Positions 12,182 through 23,810 of a DNA stretch of 64,000 nucleotides are shown here, piece by piece. Both the position numbers and the translations under genes were made by a program. Source of the stretch: Amoebophrya sp. A120 (taxonomy: Eukaryota; Sar; Dinophyceae; Syndiniales; Amoebophryaceae); assembly GCA_905178155.1 (NCBI GenBank), contig CAJINV010000011.1, positions 307,914-371,913 on the forward strand, given 5' to 3'. The notes under the pieces were generated by a model. The model had not been told where the DNA came from and ran no database searches. It saw only the letters and a list, made by a program, of their open reading frames with translations. Position 1 is the stretch's first letter. Every line of letters starts with the position of its first letter.

Positions 12182-12660
12182 TCACTGAAATCTGCCTGAC
12201 CATGCGGGCGGGCTCTTTGGCTTTGCCCGGTTGACCATACCATCTGCTGCATTGGCCCGCAAGGATTGATCAACACTGCACCTGGCCTCCTGTCTTTTCG
12301 CTGCCGGTCGAACAGTCGTACCGGTATTCCCGGGCAGAAGATCATGCCCCGCTTGTCCCGCTCCTGCCGCCATCCGCGAAGATCCTCGAGGATACGCCGT
12401 GCTCTGGTCGTTGGTGACGCTGCGGGAACTTGGTTGTGATTTGCCGTCGAACTCATGAGGACCGCGTCGATCGGAGGAAGCAGCTCCTCGAGCGATTACA
12501 CTAGATGCGGTGGCAGACACCTGCGCCGTGTCGTTCTGCTTGCCTCCACACCCCTCCTCTTCCGACGAGGACAGGTACTGTGCAGGAATGGGCTGTCCCT
12601 GGTATCGCAGGCAAGAAAAATAATCCTCATCATGTCGACACAATTTGTTACTCTTTCAAG
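12182..12660 (-). CDS. Possible 3' exon, hypothetical
   Basis: A minus-strand open frame of about 158 codons ends in TGA at 12182 and has the Ser/Gln/Ala-rich composition of the neighbouring proteins. A stop closes the frame at about 12660 and there is no early ATG, so it can only be coding if spliced from an exon between 12660 and 12810. It lies directly downstream of the 2047-residue gene. No domain is recognised. Confidence 0.3.
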
Positions 12661-12810
12661 CTCAGAAGAGTGAGGAAGGCCGAGAGCGAGAGTCGATCTT
12701 TATTTCCATGAACGTGTAAAAAGCACACTTCTGCGTCGAAGTTGTACTCGAAGTCGAATCGCAAATTCTTTACAGATGTCGTGACACGCTAGCGACACCA
12801 ACACTCTGCA

Positions 12811-15800
12811 TTAACTGCATGGCCACACACGACGCACATAAGCAAAACTGAAAACCATCTTATCCTCTTGAACATGAAGAAGAACATTTTTCCGCCATAT
12901 CAGCTTTTGTGCCCGCTTCCGCATCATTGCACGCAGGTTCGGGTCCTGGCATCGCTTGACGGATGGTTTTCCAGAATTTTTCGACGCTGTAGTGGTCGCG
13001 GTCGGCGGCGGCGGGCGCGATGAGGTGGTGGACGAGCTTCCTGGATCATTTGCTGCTTTTGGCAAATCCCGAGTCGATCGACTCTGAAGAGCGCTCTCGT
13101 TGCAAGAAACTTCATTCTGCAGCGTCCGGCCATCCTGATAACCCGCACCTAGACCTATTGCGGTGGTCGCGTCGGCGCTATTTGTTCCGCTGCCCCCGGT
13201 AAATCGCGCTTGCTTTGCGTCTGCGTCCGCGTAATGTCGTCCAAAGGCTTTTGAAGTCGAAGGTTTTTTTCCAGCATGAATGGTAGACCCAGTCGGGTGC
13301 TTCGAGTAGGAGACCTGACACGGTGCTCCGCTTTTCCTTGTGAAAGCTTCTGCGGGGGGAGCAGGTAAAGAACGTCGGTTATCAAGCGTTAATGACGCTT
13401 CGGCAGACGACGTGCTGCACTTGGGCAACATGTCAACAAGGAAAAGCTTTTTATCGGAGGACGGAGGTGGACGCCTTACTTCGAGGTTGTCTTGTTCCAT
13501 TTGCCGGGAAGATTGGGCTGTCACCCAGGGAAGTGGTTGTGCGACGGTTTTCTTCTTACGCTGTTCTGGTGCTGCTGGTGCTGGTGATTTTTCGGGAAAA
13601 GTTGTAGGTGACGCAGCGGACGGGGACGAACTTGGCATTTCTATTGCTGTGGACACTAGCAAATGCTCGGACCCCGTTCCGTCTGGCGCTGTCGTGTCAG
13701 CGGGGATTTGCATACCACAGTTACGCGTTGCAGGCGAGTGCCCCTGCAAAGCCGCACTGCTCGAAACATAAAGGCTCGATGTACTACTTCCGCGGTTGTC
13801 CTTTGCGGCACAACCTTTCGTACCCCCCGCTGTCATCTCCCCTCGTGAACCTTCTTCTGCTACCTCCACCACGGCTGCCGCACCACGAGTACTAGGCACT
13901 GCGTTCCGGTTGTTGTCGTTCCTGCCGCGCTCAATATTAATGCCGAGCTGGCCGGCCTTCTTTCGGTAGAGCGCGGCCAGCCACGGGTCCTCGAGGGTCG
14001 CGTCATGGTGCTCAAAATCATCGTTCTCCGCCTGTCTCGCCCAGTAGCCAGTACCCGGGACAACTAGTTTATTCTTCGAGCTCTTCTGTAGTAGTTCTTT
14101 TCGCGGAAGGAAATCATTTCTGGTGCGGTCATCGTCTTCTTGTTTCATCTCCTTTCCACCACGAGGAGATGAAAACTCCTTTGCCTTTGAGGGAGACTTC
14201 CCCGGATCGTGGGGAAAATATTCTTCATCACGATTCTTTTCTCGAGCAGTTGCAGCATTTTTCATGCCGCGCGGCGATTTCCGTTCCTCCAGTCGTCCGG
14301 TGGAACAACTTGCTTTACCGTCATGCAACCCGCGTCGTGTGGTCGACGTTGCACCGAAGGGATCTGTTCGATATTGGCAGAACGACAACATCTCAGCCGC
14401 ATCGGCATCGCTGGTTTCCGCTTCATCTATCTCGCTCCATGTCGCCGCGAATGACACAAGCGGTCCGATGCTAGTTGCTTCTGCGTCATCTTCACTTCCC
14501 GCAACATCGGATGAGAGCAACTCGTTTTCTGTTTCGCAGCGGAAGACGACGAGATTACCTTTTCGCCGTTTCAACGTGGTCCTCTTTTTCCCAGGCCCGC
14601 TAGTGCTTTTCTTACCGCACGTTTTGCTCGTGCGCATTTTGGAAGATCCCTCTCGACGTCGCCCTGACCATGATCTTTGCCGTCGCGATTCCAAATCTGC
14701 GGACACGGCTTGAATTTTCCTCCTGGCGAGATCTTCCAACCGCTTGAGCTTCTTTTTTTGTTCCAGAGCTAGAGAAGTACTACAATGTTGAAGTCGATGA
14801 TGTTCACAATCTCTTACCACCGAAGAAAATTCTCCTGCCTTTTTGTCCACGTTCGGGCGGTCATCAACCGTAGGGGTGCTGTCCGAAAACAAAACCCCAA
14901 AAAGCTTTTCGCCCTTACCTGCTTGAAAGCAGCGGTAGAGCACGTCTTTTCGGAAATTGTCGAAGGTCTGGTGTAGCAAAGGGTTGTTATACTCCACCAG
15001 ATTGACTCCATAGCGACAGAACCACTTCTTCAGCACCGTGTACTTTACCGCATCAAGCTCCGAAAGTGCGTCTTGTCCAGCGATAGGCATCCAAAAATTA
15101 GCGATCAGCTTCCACGCGGCCTCGATCCGGTTTTCCAGCAGGGCGGCCGCGGGCGAGACACTTCCTTGCTGCAGCGCTTTCTCGTGGGAGGCCAAGAACG
15201 TGCGGAGGAGGTTGTGCTTGTTGCGGTCAACCTCAACATCTAGACTTTTCATACTAGCCGAAGAGGAGTCAACATTTCGATCTCGTTTTACTCGAAGTTT
15301 GCTGCCACTGCGGGAAACAAACCCCGTTGGTATCCCCGAATCTTCTTTCCGGGCCACTAGAAGGTGCTGCAGGATTTGAAGGTAGTGATCCTGCGTCATG
15401 GAAATCCTTTTCTGGTGGTGGTGATCTCTTTTGCGCGGGACAAAACACTTGTTTCTCGCATCCGCATGCTCGTCCTCAGCGTCGATGCTCCTCCCACGAG
15501 CGCTGGTAATGCTGTCAGCGCAACCGTTTTCTGAATCTGCACCACCGTCGTCGCTGTCATCAAAGAGTCGTGGTCGTGGAAATTGTGCTCCTGATGTGGT
15601 GTCGTCCAGCTTCCCCGGCCGCGCTTGTAGTAGAGTCATCTCTTGCAACGAACGCAAACCCGTCTTCCTGAATCTTTTATTCAGCACCTCTTCGTGATAT
15701 TTCTGCCACACTTCCGCTTTTACTGCACTGCGGACCTGACGCCGTTCGATTACAGACGCGGTTTCCGATTTGCAGGAGCTGTCCTTTTCATTTTTACAAC

Positions 15801-18800
15801 CAGGGGCGCGGCTCCTTTTCTTTCCGTCTCTTCTAGTACTTGTCCTTGCCAAACATCTCTTGGTTGCGTGGTTTCCCATCTCGGGCCGCGGCATCAAAAC
15901 GCTGCGATCATTGCCTCTGCCCAGGGAAGTAGACGAGGAACTGCCACTGGAAGATACGGAAAACAGGTCCTCAAAATCGGAGAAAGTTGCAGCCTCGTTG
16001 CAGATATGCATTGCAGAGGTATCGATATCGTTTTACGTAGAAATAAAATGACAATTTTTTGCAGAAGCAAAGCGTGCAATTTGCATGCAGAGTCAGGCCT
16101 CAACAAGCTCAAACGACAACAAGTAGATCTGTCATGTTGCAAGACTGGCATTTGTACGACGAGTAGGAGTACGATACTTTTGCAAAGGATAGTAGAGCAA
16201 CTCCCTCTCTAGATCGTCCACGTCCTCCGATGAATCGGAGCAGGACATGCTAGTCAGGGAGCCTGAGAAGGACTCGCTGGCACAACGACCACCTGCTCCA
16301 GGGGTTGTACTAGTTGTACCAATACCATTTTTCATAGTACCAGGATCCGCATCTGCATCAGAAACGTGCGCGTCAATAAAAATATTTTCATCGTGTTGTA
16401 CTAGCTGCCCTTGCATCGGAAACGAGGATCCCGCACGGTATTCTTCGTCTTCCTCGGAAGTTTCGGAGGATGAGCTCGTGCCTGTCTCGACCTCGTCTTC
16501 CCAGCCGTATGGGGAATGATCATTTTCTTCTTCGGGCAACACAGTTCTTCCAGGGGATTTCTCTTTAGGAGTGCAGCTCTGACCAACTCCTCTTGTGTGC
16601 CGATTTGAATATTGTTGTTCCCCGTGCGCGTTTTCCATGTAGTTCTTGCGGTCGGTTGCACAATAAAGCCGCGTGCTTTTATCTTTCTCACCGACATTGA
16701 AATTGTAGTGCTCTTGCAGGATCTTGTCCAATTCCGCGTTCAGGCGCCGGACCCCGCGGCCAATTCTCGCAGCCGTAAATCCAGCAGTACTTCTGGTGGA
16801 AGAAGCTTCGGACGAACCCGGAGAAGAAAGGCGATCTGAAGTAGATGAATCGGACAACACTTCCAACTGTGTAAAAGTTTTGTCCTCGTCGTCCGCGTGC
16901 AAAAATGAAGTGGGGCAGTCCTCAGCAACTTCGCGAACAGCGTCGGGGTCGGCCGCGGGCACGACACTCTGGTCGGAATCAACGTCGTCATCACCGCCGC
17001 TAACGTCGTCATCACCGCCGCCGGCCAGGGTTTCGTCAAAATAGTTCCGGAACAAATCCTGCAGCGTCAAACTCTTCTGCCCCTTCTTCGAAAAAAGTTT
17101 CCGCTGGATTTTTGCAGCGTGTTTTTTCTTCCTGGTCGCATAAGATTTTTCCATCATGTAGTTGTGCTCCTGTTTTGGTTCTCCCATCGCGGAGAAATTC
17201 CTTTTTCCTCCTCGATTATAATTTTTCGACAAAGATAGAAAATCCAGAGATTCGCCTCCCCTTGCTTCGTGCAAATCCTCCAGCAGGCGCCAGAGGTCAT
17301 CAGGCGTGCGACAGTGCCGGTGCTCTTCGTCCACCGAGGTTGTTGTATCAAGAGCGGCCCGACCGGGCGATTGACGTGGGTGTTCTTTTGACGAAATAGG
17401 AGGTGCAGCTCCAACATGTACTTCTTTCTTCCGAATGTTAACTTCTTGCAGATTCTTGCCCAGCTCCGCCCTCAATCTTTCCATCCATTTCCAAACATCT
17501 TTTTCAACCGCAGCAAGCACCGCGTTTGCGACGCCCTGGATCTCCGACGAAAACTGATTCGGCGCCCGAAGTTCGCGATGGAAAATCGCTGCGGGAGCAG
17601 TATGATCGCAGCTTTCGTTTGCTGTGGTAAGCGGCCACCTCTGGTCGCCGCGCCCATAATAAGCTGGCGCTACATGATTGATCCCGGTTGTTCCACCATG
17701 ATCCAGATTCTCACAGGTGGAAATAAGAAGTGCCTCGCGTTGCAATGCGACTTCGATCTCGTGCGCTGCTGCGTTCAATTGATAATCCGCTGAAGATGTC
17801 CACCATGTGCTAGAAAATGAATATCTTGGAGCTCCGTCTGTCACCGAGGCAAGTGCCTTTGCTTCCGCGTGTTCTTCTTGACGGTAAGACTCTGAGGAGG
17901 GTCGCTCGATCTGGACCCGGTGGTCAACGGGCGGCACCAGCTCCTCATCCGTGCCGGATGTTGACTGTGGAGCTGCGCTCTTTGCTGTAGAATCCGTTTC
18001 TGGAAAAGCAGCTTGCTCTGAAGCACAAGCAAAATGATCCTGGCCACTGCATAATTGCTCGGACGGTTCTTGTTCCAGGCTCCCAGCACTCTTCTCAAAA
18101 TAACTGGCGCCAGCCTGCCTATACGGTGCGAGAACTAGGCCATGTCCATCTCCGGAGATACAGGTTCTTTCCTGTGAGGATAACGACATTTCTGAACCAT
18201 GCTCTTGCATCTCAAGTTGCCTCCTGCTGCTTTCATCGTCGCCGACATCTCGCACTACAGGTGCATCTACTATAGGAAGCTGCCCCTGAGAAGATGAATT
18301 TGCACCCGATCTTCGTCCACTATAATTCGTTGCATGCTCCACTTCTTCTCCCTCAGCTTCCACTTGCTCCACTCCACCCAACATCTCGTTCCTTCCTGGA
18401 GAAATCGACGACGCGAATGACCGACAGGACGCAGTCGTCGCGGAAGATACGGGACTTCCGCAAAACCAGACGTAGCGAGGCGTGTCTGCAGAAAATGTTT
18501 CTGTCTCAGATAATTTCAACCGTTTATCCTCGTTGTCACAGAAGCCAGGACCAAGGCTGCAGCCGGAAGAAGATGCAGGTGTAGCAACAGCGAGGCCGCG
18601 CTTGCAGGTATTGCTCATTTTTTTGTCCCGCCGTCCTCGCCAGCGAAGCTTCTTCGGCCGCCGCTCCTTCCTAACATAGGCGAAAGCCTCGTCTGCTTTC
18701 TGTTGTACCAATCGCATTTCGTCAGCACCGTGGTCGTCCCGAGCGCTGACCATGCTGCCACAGCTCGCGGTGGTTGCTCCAATTGAAACTAAAACATCAT

Positions 18801-19146
18801 CTTCCCAAGACGAAGAAAATAGACCAGAGCCACCTTCTGCTACTACAAATTCTGACGGCGACTTACGCAGCTCCTGCGTGCCAAGATTTTCTTGCAACGG
18901 CGACTCATGTTGACGCTCCGACGTGCCAGGTAGTATCGACTTTCTCGCCGGCCGTTCTTTATTTGATGCAGCAGCTTCGTCCAAGGGCGTCACACGAATG
19001 TCACGCGTTCTTTCAGCCTGGCATTCATGGAGGCTTGCCCATTCGAGAAACAGGTCTGCATCCCGTTCAAAATTGTCCCACGCTGCTCGCTTACGGAGCT
19101 CGCGCGGATCCGTGGGCCTCTCTACTGGTTCCGGATGTAGTACCAT
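12811..19146 (-). CDS. Unknown 2047-residue low-complexity protein, two exons
   Basis: Exon 1 is 19146-16192, with ATG at 19146. Exon 2 is 16004-12811, ending in TAA. They are separated by one introner. Counting one copy of the 5-bp flanking repeat, the exons sum to 6144 bases, exactly 2048 codons with the stop. The protein is highly charged and rich in Ser, Glu and Arg, with long disordered-looking stretches. More ordered segments include a region near the start of exon 2 (LQEMTLLQARPGKL), a helical region with AAWKLIANFWMPIAGQDAL, and a basic C-terminus (RAMMRKRAQKLIWRKNVLL). There is no signal peptide or membrane span, and I do not recognise a family. A nuclear or cytoplasmic scaffold role is possible but not shown. 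Confidence 0.8.
16005..16191. mobile_element. Introner, family 1, in the 2047-residue gene
   Basis: Plus-strand ends TATGCATTGC and TTTTGCAAAGGATA, with the inner repeat TACGATACTTTTGC near the right end. Flanking repeat GCAGA/GTAGA. Removal restores a 2047-codon frame. Confidence 0.9.
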
Positions 19147-20213
19147 AGTCGTTTGAGGTTAATCAAACATCAAAACCAGTGGTTTTTATCCTTAACGTGG
19201 GTGTACTGCTATCAATGCGACCGGTCATTTTGACAAGAACTGCTCGAAGAACAACGGGTCGAGTTGTCGGGGATCTTTTGTTCGATGATTTATTTGACAA
19301 AATTTTTATATTTCTGTTTCGTACCACCTAGCTGCCTGAAGATTAAGATCGTAGTTTCGCCTCTGGCATCTTTGTATCATCCTGCTCAACTACATTGAGG
19401 TCAGCAGCACTCGTGGTCCGTCGATGTTGATAGACATAGACCAGTACTTACACCAGGAAAAAACATAAACACGCAAGAGATAGAGAGCTTAAGAATACAC
19501 GTTATAGAACGATTGTTCCTTCGGAAACAGATCCACGCTTAATTATTTGAAGTGAGCGAGTCTTGCTTCTTTTGTGGAACTGGCTTCCTGGCTGCCGAAT
19601 ATCAAGTCCGTTGTGACTGATATCGCTGCAGGCACAAAAAGTTTTGTCGGCAACAAAACCTGCACAACTCCTTATGTTGAACGCCCTTCCCCTCCTTGTC
19701 CTTTCGACGCTTCGTTTTTCAGGATCTTACCCTTTCCATCTCGTGTGGACCTCCACGGAACCGCATCTTACCAAACTAACTGTTTGCATTTTCAAGATTT
19801 GCGTTTTGTTCAGATAGCAATGAAATTCCAATTTGACAGTATGGGAAGGAAATCTTTCACCAGCTCTACTATAACTTTGGAGGCAAGGAGGGCAAAAATT
19901 CCGGAAGTCAGAAAGTATCAAATCTTTCGGTTTGGCAAACAAAAGCGAGAGCGGCACTACAAAAAAAAAAAAACGGATGTTCAATTTGCTGTTTTCTCAA
20001 ACGACAAAATTCAGAAACGGTAGAATTTCCTGCAGCGAAGGCCAACGCACTCGCTGAGTGGGTCTTTCCACCGGGGAAAATGAAAAATAGGTATTTTGAC
20101 TTTCTGCAGACAGCACAGAGCAAAAATGTAAAGCATTGTACAGCATCGCATTGTTCGCAGCACGAACTATAAGCTCAACGTATACCTCCTCTTCTTCTAG
20201 CACATGACCCTTC
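19147..20213. other. Intergenic, about 1 kb
   Basis: No supported gene. A plus-strand open frame at 19574-20023 (149 codons, starts at GTG, Lys-rich end from an A12 run) has no recognisable domain and is left uncalled. No element or repeat seen. Confidence 0.4.
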
Positions 20214-23200
20214 CTACGGCTGCTGGCTCCGACAGCAGGTGGACAAAAGCGAAAATCCACTTGATGCCGGCACGGTCTCTGGTTGCAGCTCGATCGTCAC
20301 TGCACCGTTGTTATTTGCTCCACCCCTTCTTTGCAGCGGTAATCCCACACTCCCGTCCAGCTGGAAAGCCCGCGGAGAGGAGGATGATGATCCATTCGGG
20401 GGAATTATGCCAGTTGTTTCTCCTGATGTCGGCACGAAGCTGTAGTTGTCTGGCAACAGATCGTCGTGAAAGAGTTCTCTGGCCAAGACGAAAAACGCCT
20501 GTTTCCGCTCCAGGTGCGGAAGCCACAACCGTTGCCAGAAGTGAAAGAAGGGGCTCAACCAGGACTCTGGCATCGACTTCATCAGACGATGCACAACCCC
20601 GACCTTCAGGAACACCACACTCACTTCGGACGTTGCGATCGGCGCCCGCAGCGGCTTGGCTTGGTCCGCGGGAGAGCTTGCCTGTCGCGGCCGGGCATGG
20701 AGCATCGGCGCTACGTATTCCCGAATCAACAGATTTGGGTGCGGGCCACTGCGGGCTTTCGGGGAGCAACAGGCACTCAAGCCGCTTCCCGGACTGCTGA
20801 CCGCTCCGTCTTCGATCTCGACGTCCAACCTTGTGGGCTGTTCAAACCGCTTATCCTGAGCAAAAGTATCACCGACTCATAGTATTCCTATTCGCAACGA
20901 CGCATGACAAATCTCGTTCTCGTTCCCAAGGAAAATCAACATGACAAATTCCATCTGATTTCATGCTATGTCAATTTGTATTCCGCAATTAGAATTACTA
21001 GGAGTACGATGTTTATTTTGCAACGCATACCGCACTTCCTCCTCGAGCTTTGTCCAATCGATAGAGTAGCTTGCCCGTTGATCTTGCTGTTTTTGCCAGG
21101 ACGGCACGTCCAAATACCGCCCAGTCACTACGTTCAGGCCGTCGAACACGAGCTGCGAAAAGATCGACCCGAGCGAGAAAAGGTCAACCGAGTCCATCGT
21201 CTTCAGCGCCTCACAAACCTGGCCAGCCTCGACCTCCTTCGGTGCGAACCCTACCGTCCACGTGCCGAAGTACTTGCCCATCTTCTCGCGTTGCTTGGAA
21301 GTTTTCGCGTCGTCCGCGTTCGAAGTGACAGACGCGGTGAGAGTCGCGAGTAAAGAGGAACTACCGGCACCTCCAGTTGTCTTATTTATTCCGGAGGAAG
21401 AACTAGCTCGCGCCTGCTTCTTTTGCTCGCACGCAGCCAAGGCTTCCTTTGCCTCGTCGAACCCAATCATGGAAGCGAAGTCCGTGATCACGATCTTCTC
21501 GGTATCCGGGCTCCAGAACAGGTTATGCAGTGCAAAAGCATCGTACTCGTAGTTTTTTCATTGCAGTCATGCGTGACAAATCTGGTTCCTTAGCTCATTC
21601 AGCATTACAAATTCCTTCTGGACAAATTTGTAATGCTATTTCTACTAGTACGACTACGATGCGTTTGCAATGCATACAGGTTCTGCGCCTGCAAATCGTG
21701 ATGCGCAGCCTCAATGGTTACTTGTAAAAACGAGACCGCCTCCACCAGCTGGGTAAGCATTTTCACGATGGTGCTGGTCTGCTGAAAAATACTGGCGGTC
21801 TTGTACACCGGCGACCGGGCGGATTTCATACCGTTTGTTCCGGTGCTCCGCGCGCTCCTTACCAGGTCCTGCAACTCCTCATCCGTGGCCGCCGGCGCTG
21901 TCACGAAATTCACACTACGTCCATTCCCTGCTGCACTACTGCTCCCAGTGTCCGCTGCGCCTGCTTCGCTATTCATCCTTGCCATTGCGTGAGATTGGTG
22001 GTGCAATTGGTGGAAGTTCTGCGCCCCTGCTGTGCTTTGCAAGTAGACCAGTGCGGGGACGGAAGATGCCGTGCCGGCCGGAGATTCGTAGATCACGTAT
22101 AACTGGGTGTCTTCAGTCAGCCTGTCGTCCTTCAAAGGCGTGCTGGTCTTGGTGTGTACGTTGAACCCCTCCTTCTTGCTTCTCCAGCGTGGATCCTCGG
22201 TCGGGTCCACGGTTGGCTGGAGTTCCAGTTCCCCGAGGTTGTGCCGCAAACACTTCTGAAAGTAAAGAGCCGCAGAGGATCTTCTCCCCTTCTCCTGCAG
22301 TTTCTGGGCCCACTTGCAAGCGTGCCGGGCCTTGTCTACCTCGACGTGCAAGCCGGTCTTCTTCGTGGACGAAACCAAATAGTCGTTCCACGTGAGGATT
22401 TGCTTCGTTTGGCGGTCCTGAAATCGGTACACCACCACCGGAGCCTGGCTCAGCTTCATGTATCAAATGCAAAAGTGTCTGGGTCTGGAAGATTGCCAGG
22501 TTTGTCATGCATATTTTGCATGACCCGTGGCGCCTGTAATGCATGGCCTAGCATCACAGATTTTTAGAGGACTTCCTGATGCCTATTCCGCATGAGAAAT
22601 GCCATCTCCGCGTAGAACAAAAATAGGAGTCCAGTACCAGTTTGAAACTGGTACTGGACTCCTTTTGCTGGTCATGCAATACACATTTTTTGTAGAATTC
22701 AAGAACAGCATTACAAGTTACAACCATCCAGACCCAGACATATTTGCAATGCATATCATGACCGCCCTGTGCACGAGGATTTTCACTGCCCCCGGAAGCA
22801 TGTTGCTGCGGACGACCGACGCGGGGAGCGGGTCCATCGGTCGATACTGCGTTTCGTCCACTACCCAGGAGAGCGGGTAAAACGACCCGGCGGGGGCGTT
22901 CCGGAAGTTCGAAGCCATATTTCCCAACACGTTGGTTGGGTAGAGATTCTCAATTCCCCGCGGACTCAGCTGCGGTGACACAGAGATCCCCATCGGTGGA
23001 GTACCGACCAGGCGCTGGGTCGCAGCTGGGGTTTTTTCCGCGGCAGATTTTGGACTCTGGTTTCCCTGTCTTGCTCGGAACCCGGAACTGCTCAAACCGC
23101 CGAAGCAGGAAAGCAGCGAGTTGCCGAAAGACTGCGCTGAGGAGGGAGAACTTGGTGCTGGTACGACAGCGTTCGGGGGTAGGAGGGGCACATTATTCTG

Positions 23201-23485
23201 AGCACCATTACCCGCCCGCGGAGAGCTACTCCCCGGAGCTGCTCCAAAGAAACCCTGCGGCGCAGCTGATCCAGGTGGGCCTGCAGCTGCCCCGTTGCTG
23301 TTGCCGAAACCGTTCGCAGTTGGCCCTCCCTGAAAGAAACTTTTAGCCACTCCTAGTTTCGTCGCGAAAGCTCCCGGAGGCCTGATCTCCAACAAAGGGA
23401 CGAGAAGAACAGACACTATAGGCAGCAAGAAATAGACCCTGGAGCGCAAAAGGCTCTTGGAGATGACCATCTTCATGGCGACCAT
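20214..23485 (-). CDS. Secretory divergent protein kinase or pseudokinase, 876 aa
   Basis: Four exons: 23485-22756, 22460-21677, 21523-21030, 20851-20214. With one 5-bp repeat removed per junction they total 2631 bases, exactly 877 codons with TAG. ATG at 23485. Residues about 12-35 form a signal anchor (SRVYFLLPIVSVLLVPLL). Kinase-like signatures follow: HHDLQAQN near residue 497 (family consensus HRDLKxxN), ITDFA at about 514-518 in place of DFG, a FAPKEVE segment resembling APE, and DLFSLGSIFSQL at about 614, like the DxWSxG helix. The catalytic Asp and Asn are present. The Gly of DFG is Ala, and I could not identify a glycine loop or the VAIK lysine, so activity is uncertain. Splicing across the introner at 21524 is what creates the contiguous catalytic loop. 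In alveolate parasites, secreted divergent kinases can be host-directed; that role here is inference. Confidence 0.8.
20852..21029. mobile_element. Introner, family 1, in the kinase-like gene
   Basis: Ends TATCCTGAGCAAAAGTATC and ATTTTGCAACGCATA. Flanking repeat CCGCT/CCGCA. Core GCATGACAAATCTCGTTCTC is in plus orientation. Confidence 0.92.
21524..21676. mobile_element. Introner, family 1, inside the kinase catalytic loop
   Basis: Ends TATGCAGTGCAAAAGCATCG and CGATGCGTTTGCAATGCATA. Perfect flanking repeat CAGGT on both sides. Removal joins HHDLQAQNL to FWSPDTEKIVITDFA. Confidence 0.96.
22461..22755. mobile_element. Introner, family 2, with a nested palindrome
   Basis: TIR arms TATCAAATGCAAAAGTGTCT and AGACATATTTGCAATGCATA flank internal GGGTCTGG/CCAGACCC. 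Perfect flanking repeat TCATG. The centre holds a long palindrome whose arms read GGAGTCCAGTACCAGTTT. Confidence 0.96.
22626..22664. repeat. Perfect palindrome inside the introner
   Basis: AGGAGTCCAGTACCAGTTT is followed almost at once by its exact reverse complement, giving a 19-bp-arm hairpin with almost no loop. Confidence 0.9.
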
Positions 23486-23810
23486 CTTCTTCCTTTATGT
23501 GCTGATCGGAGTACTAGAAGTCGTTTTTGCACGAAACGATGTCTGGAACGAAGAGCTTATTTTGAGGATCTGCTACTTAGGCGACGGCTTCGATCTAGAA
23601 CTCGTCTCTGGATCCTTTTTTCGATCTCTATTTTTTCAAGAGAAAAATGGACAAGTCCAAAAGGGACAAAATTTCATCTCTCCGGTACTTCCTTGCGAGG
23701 TTCCTGCTTATTTTCCCGTGGAACAAGATCGAAAAGAATAAAGTCACAACAAAGCTGTAGTCGCCCTCGCCCATTATCATCCGTCATACCATGCATTACA
23801 ACAGCGTAGT
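23486..23810. other. Spacer between kinase-like and methyltransferase genes
   Basis: About 325 bp between the methyltransferase stop and the kinase-like ATG. It serves as 3' and 5' flank. No element or ORF supported. Confidence 0.5.
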
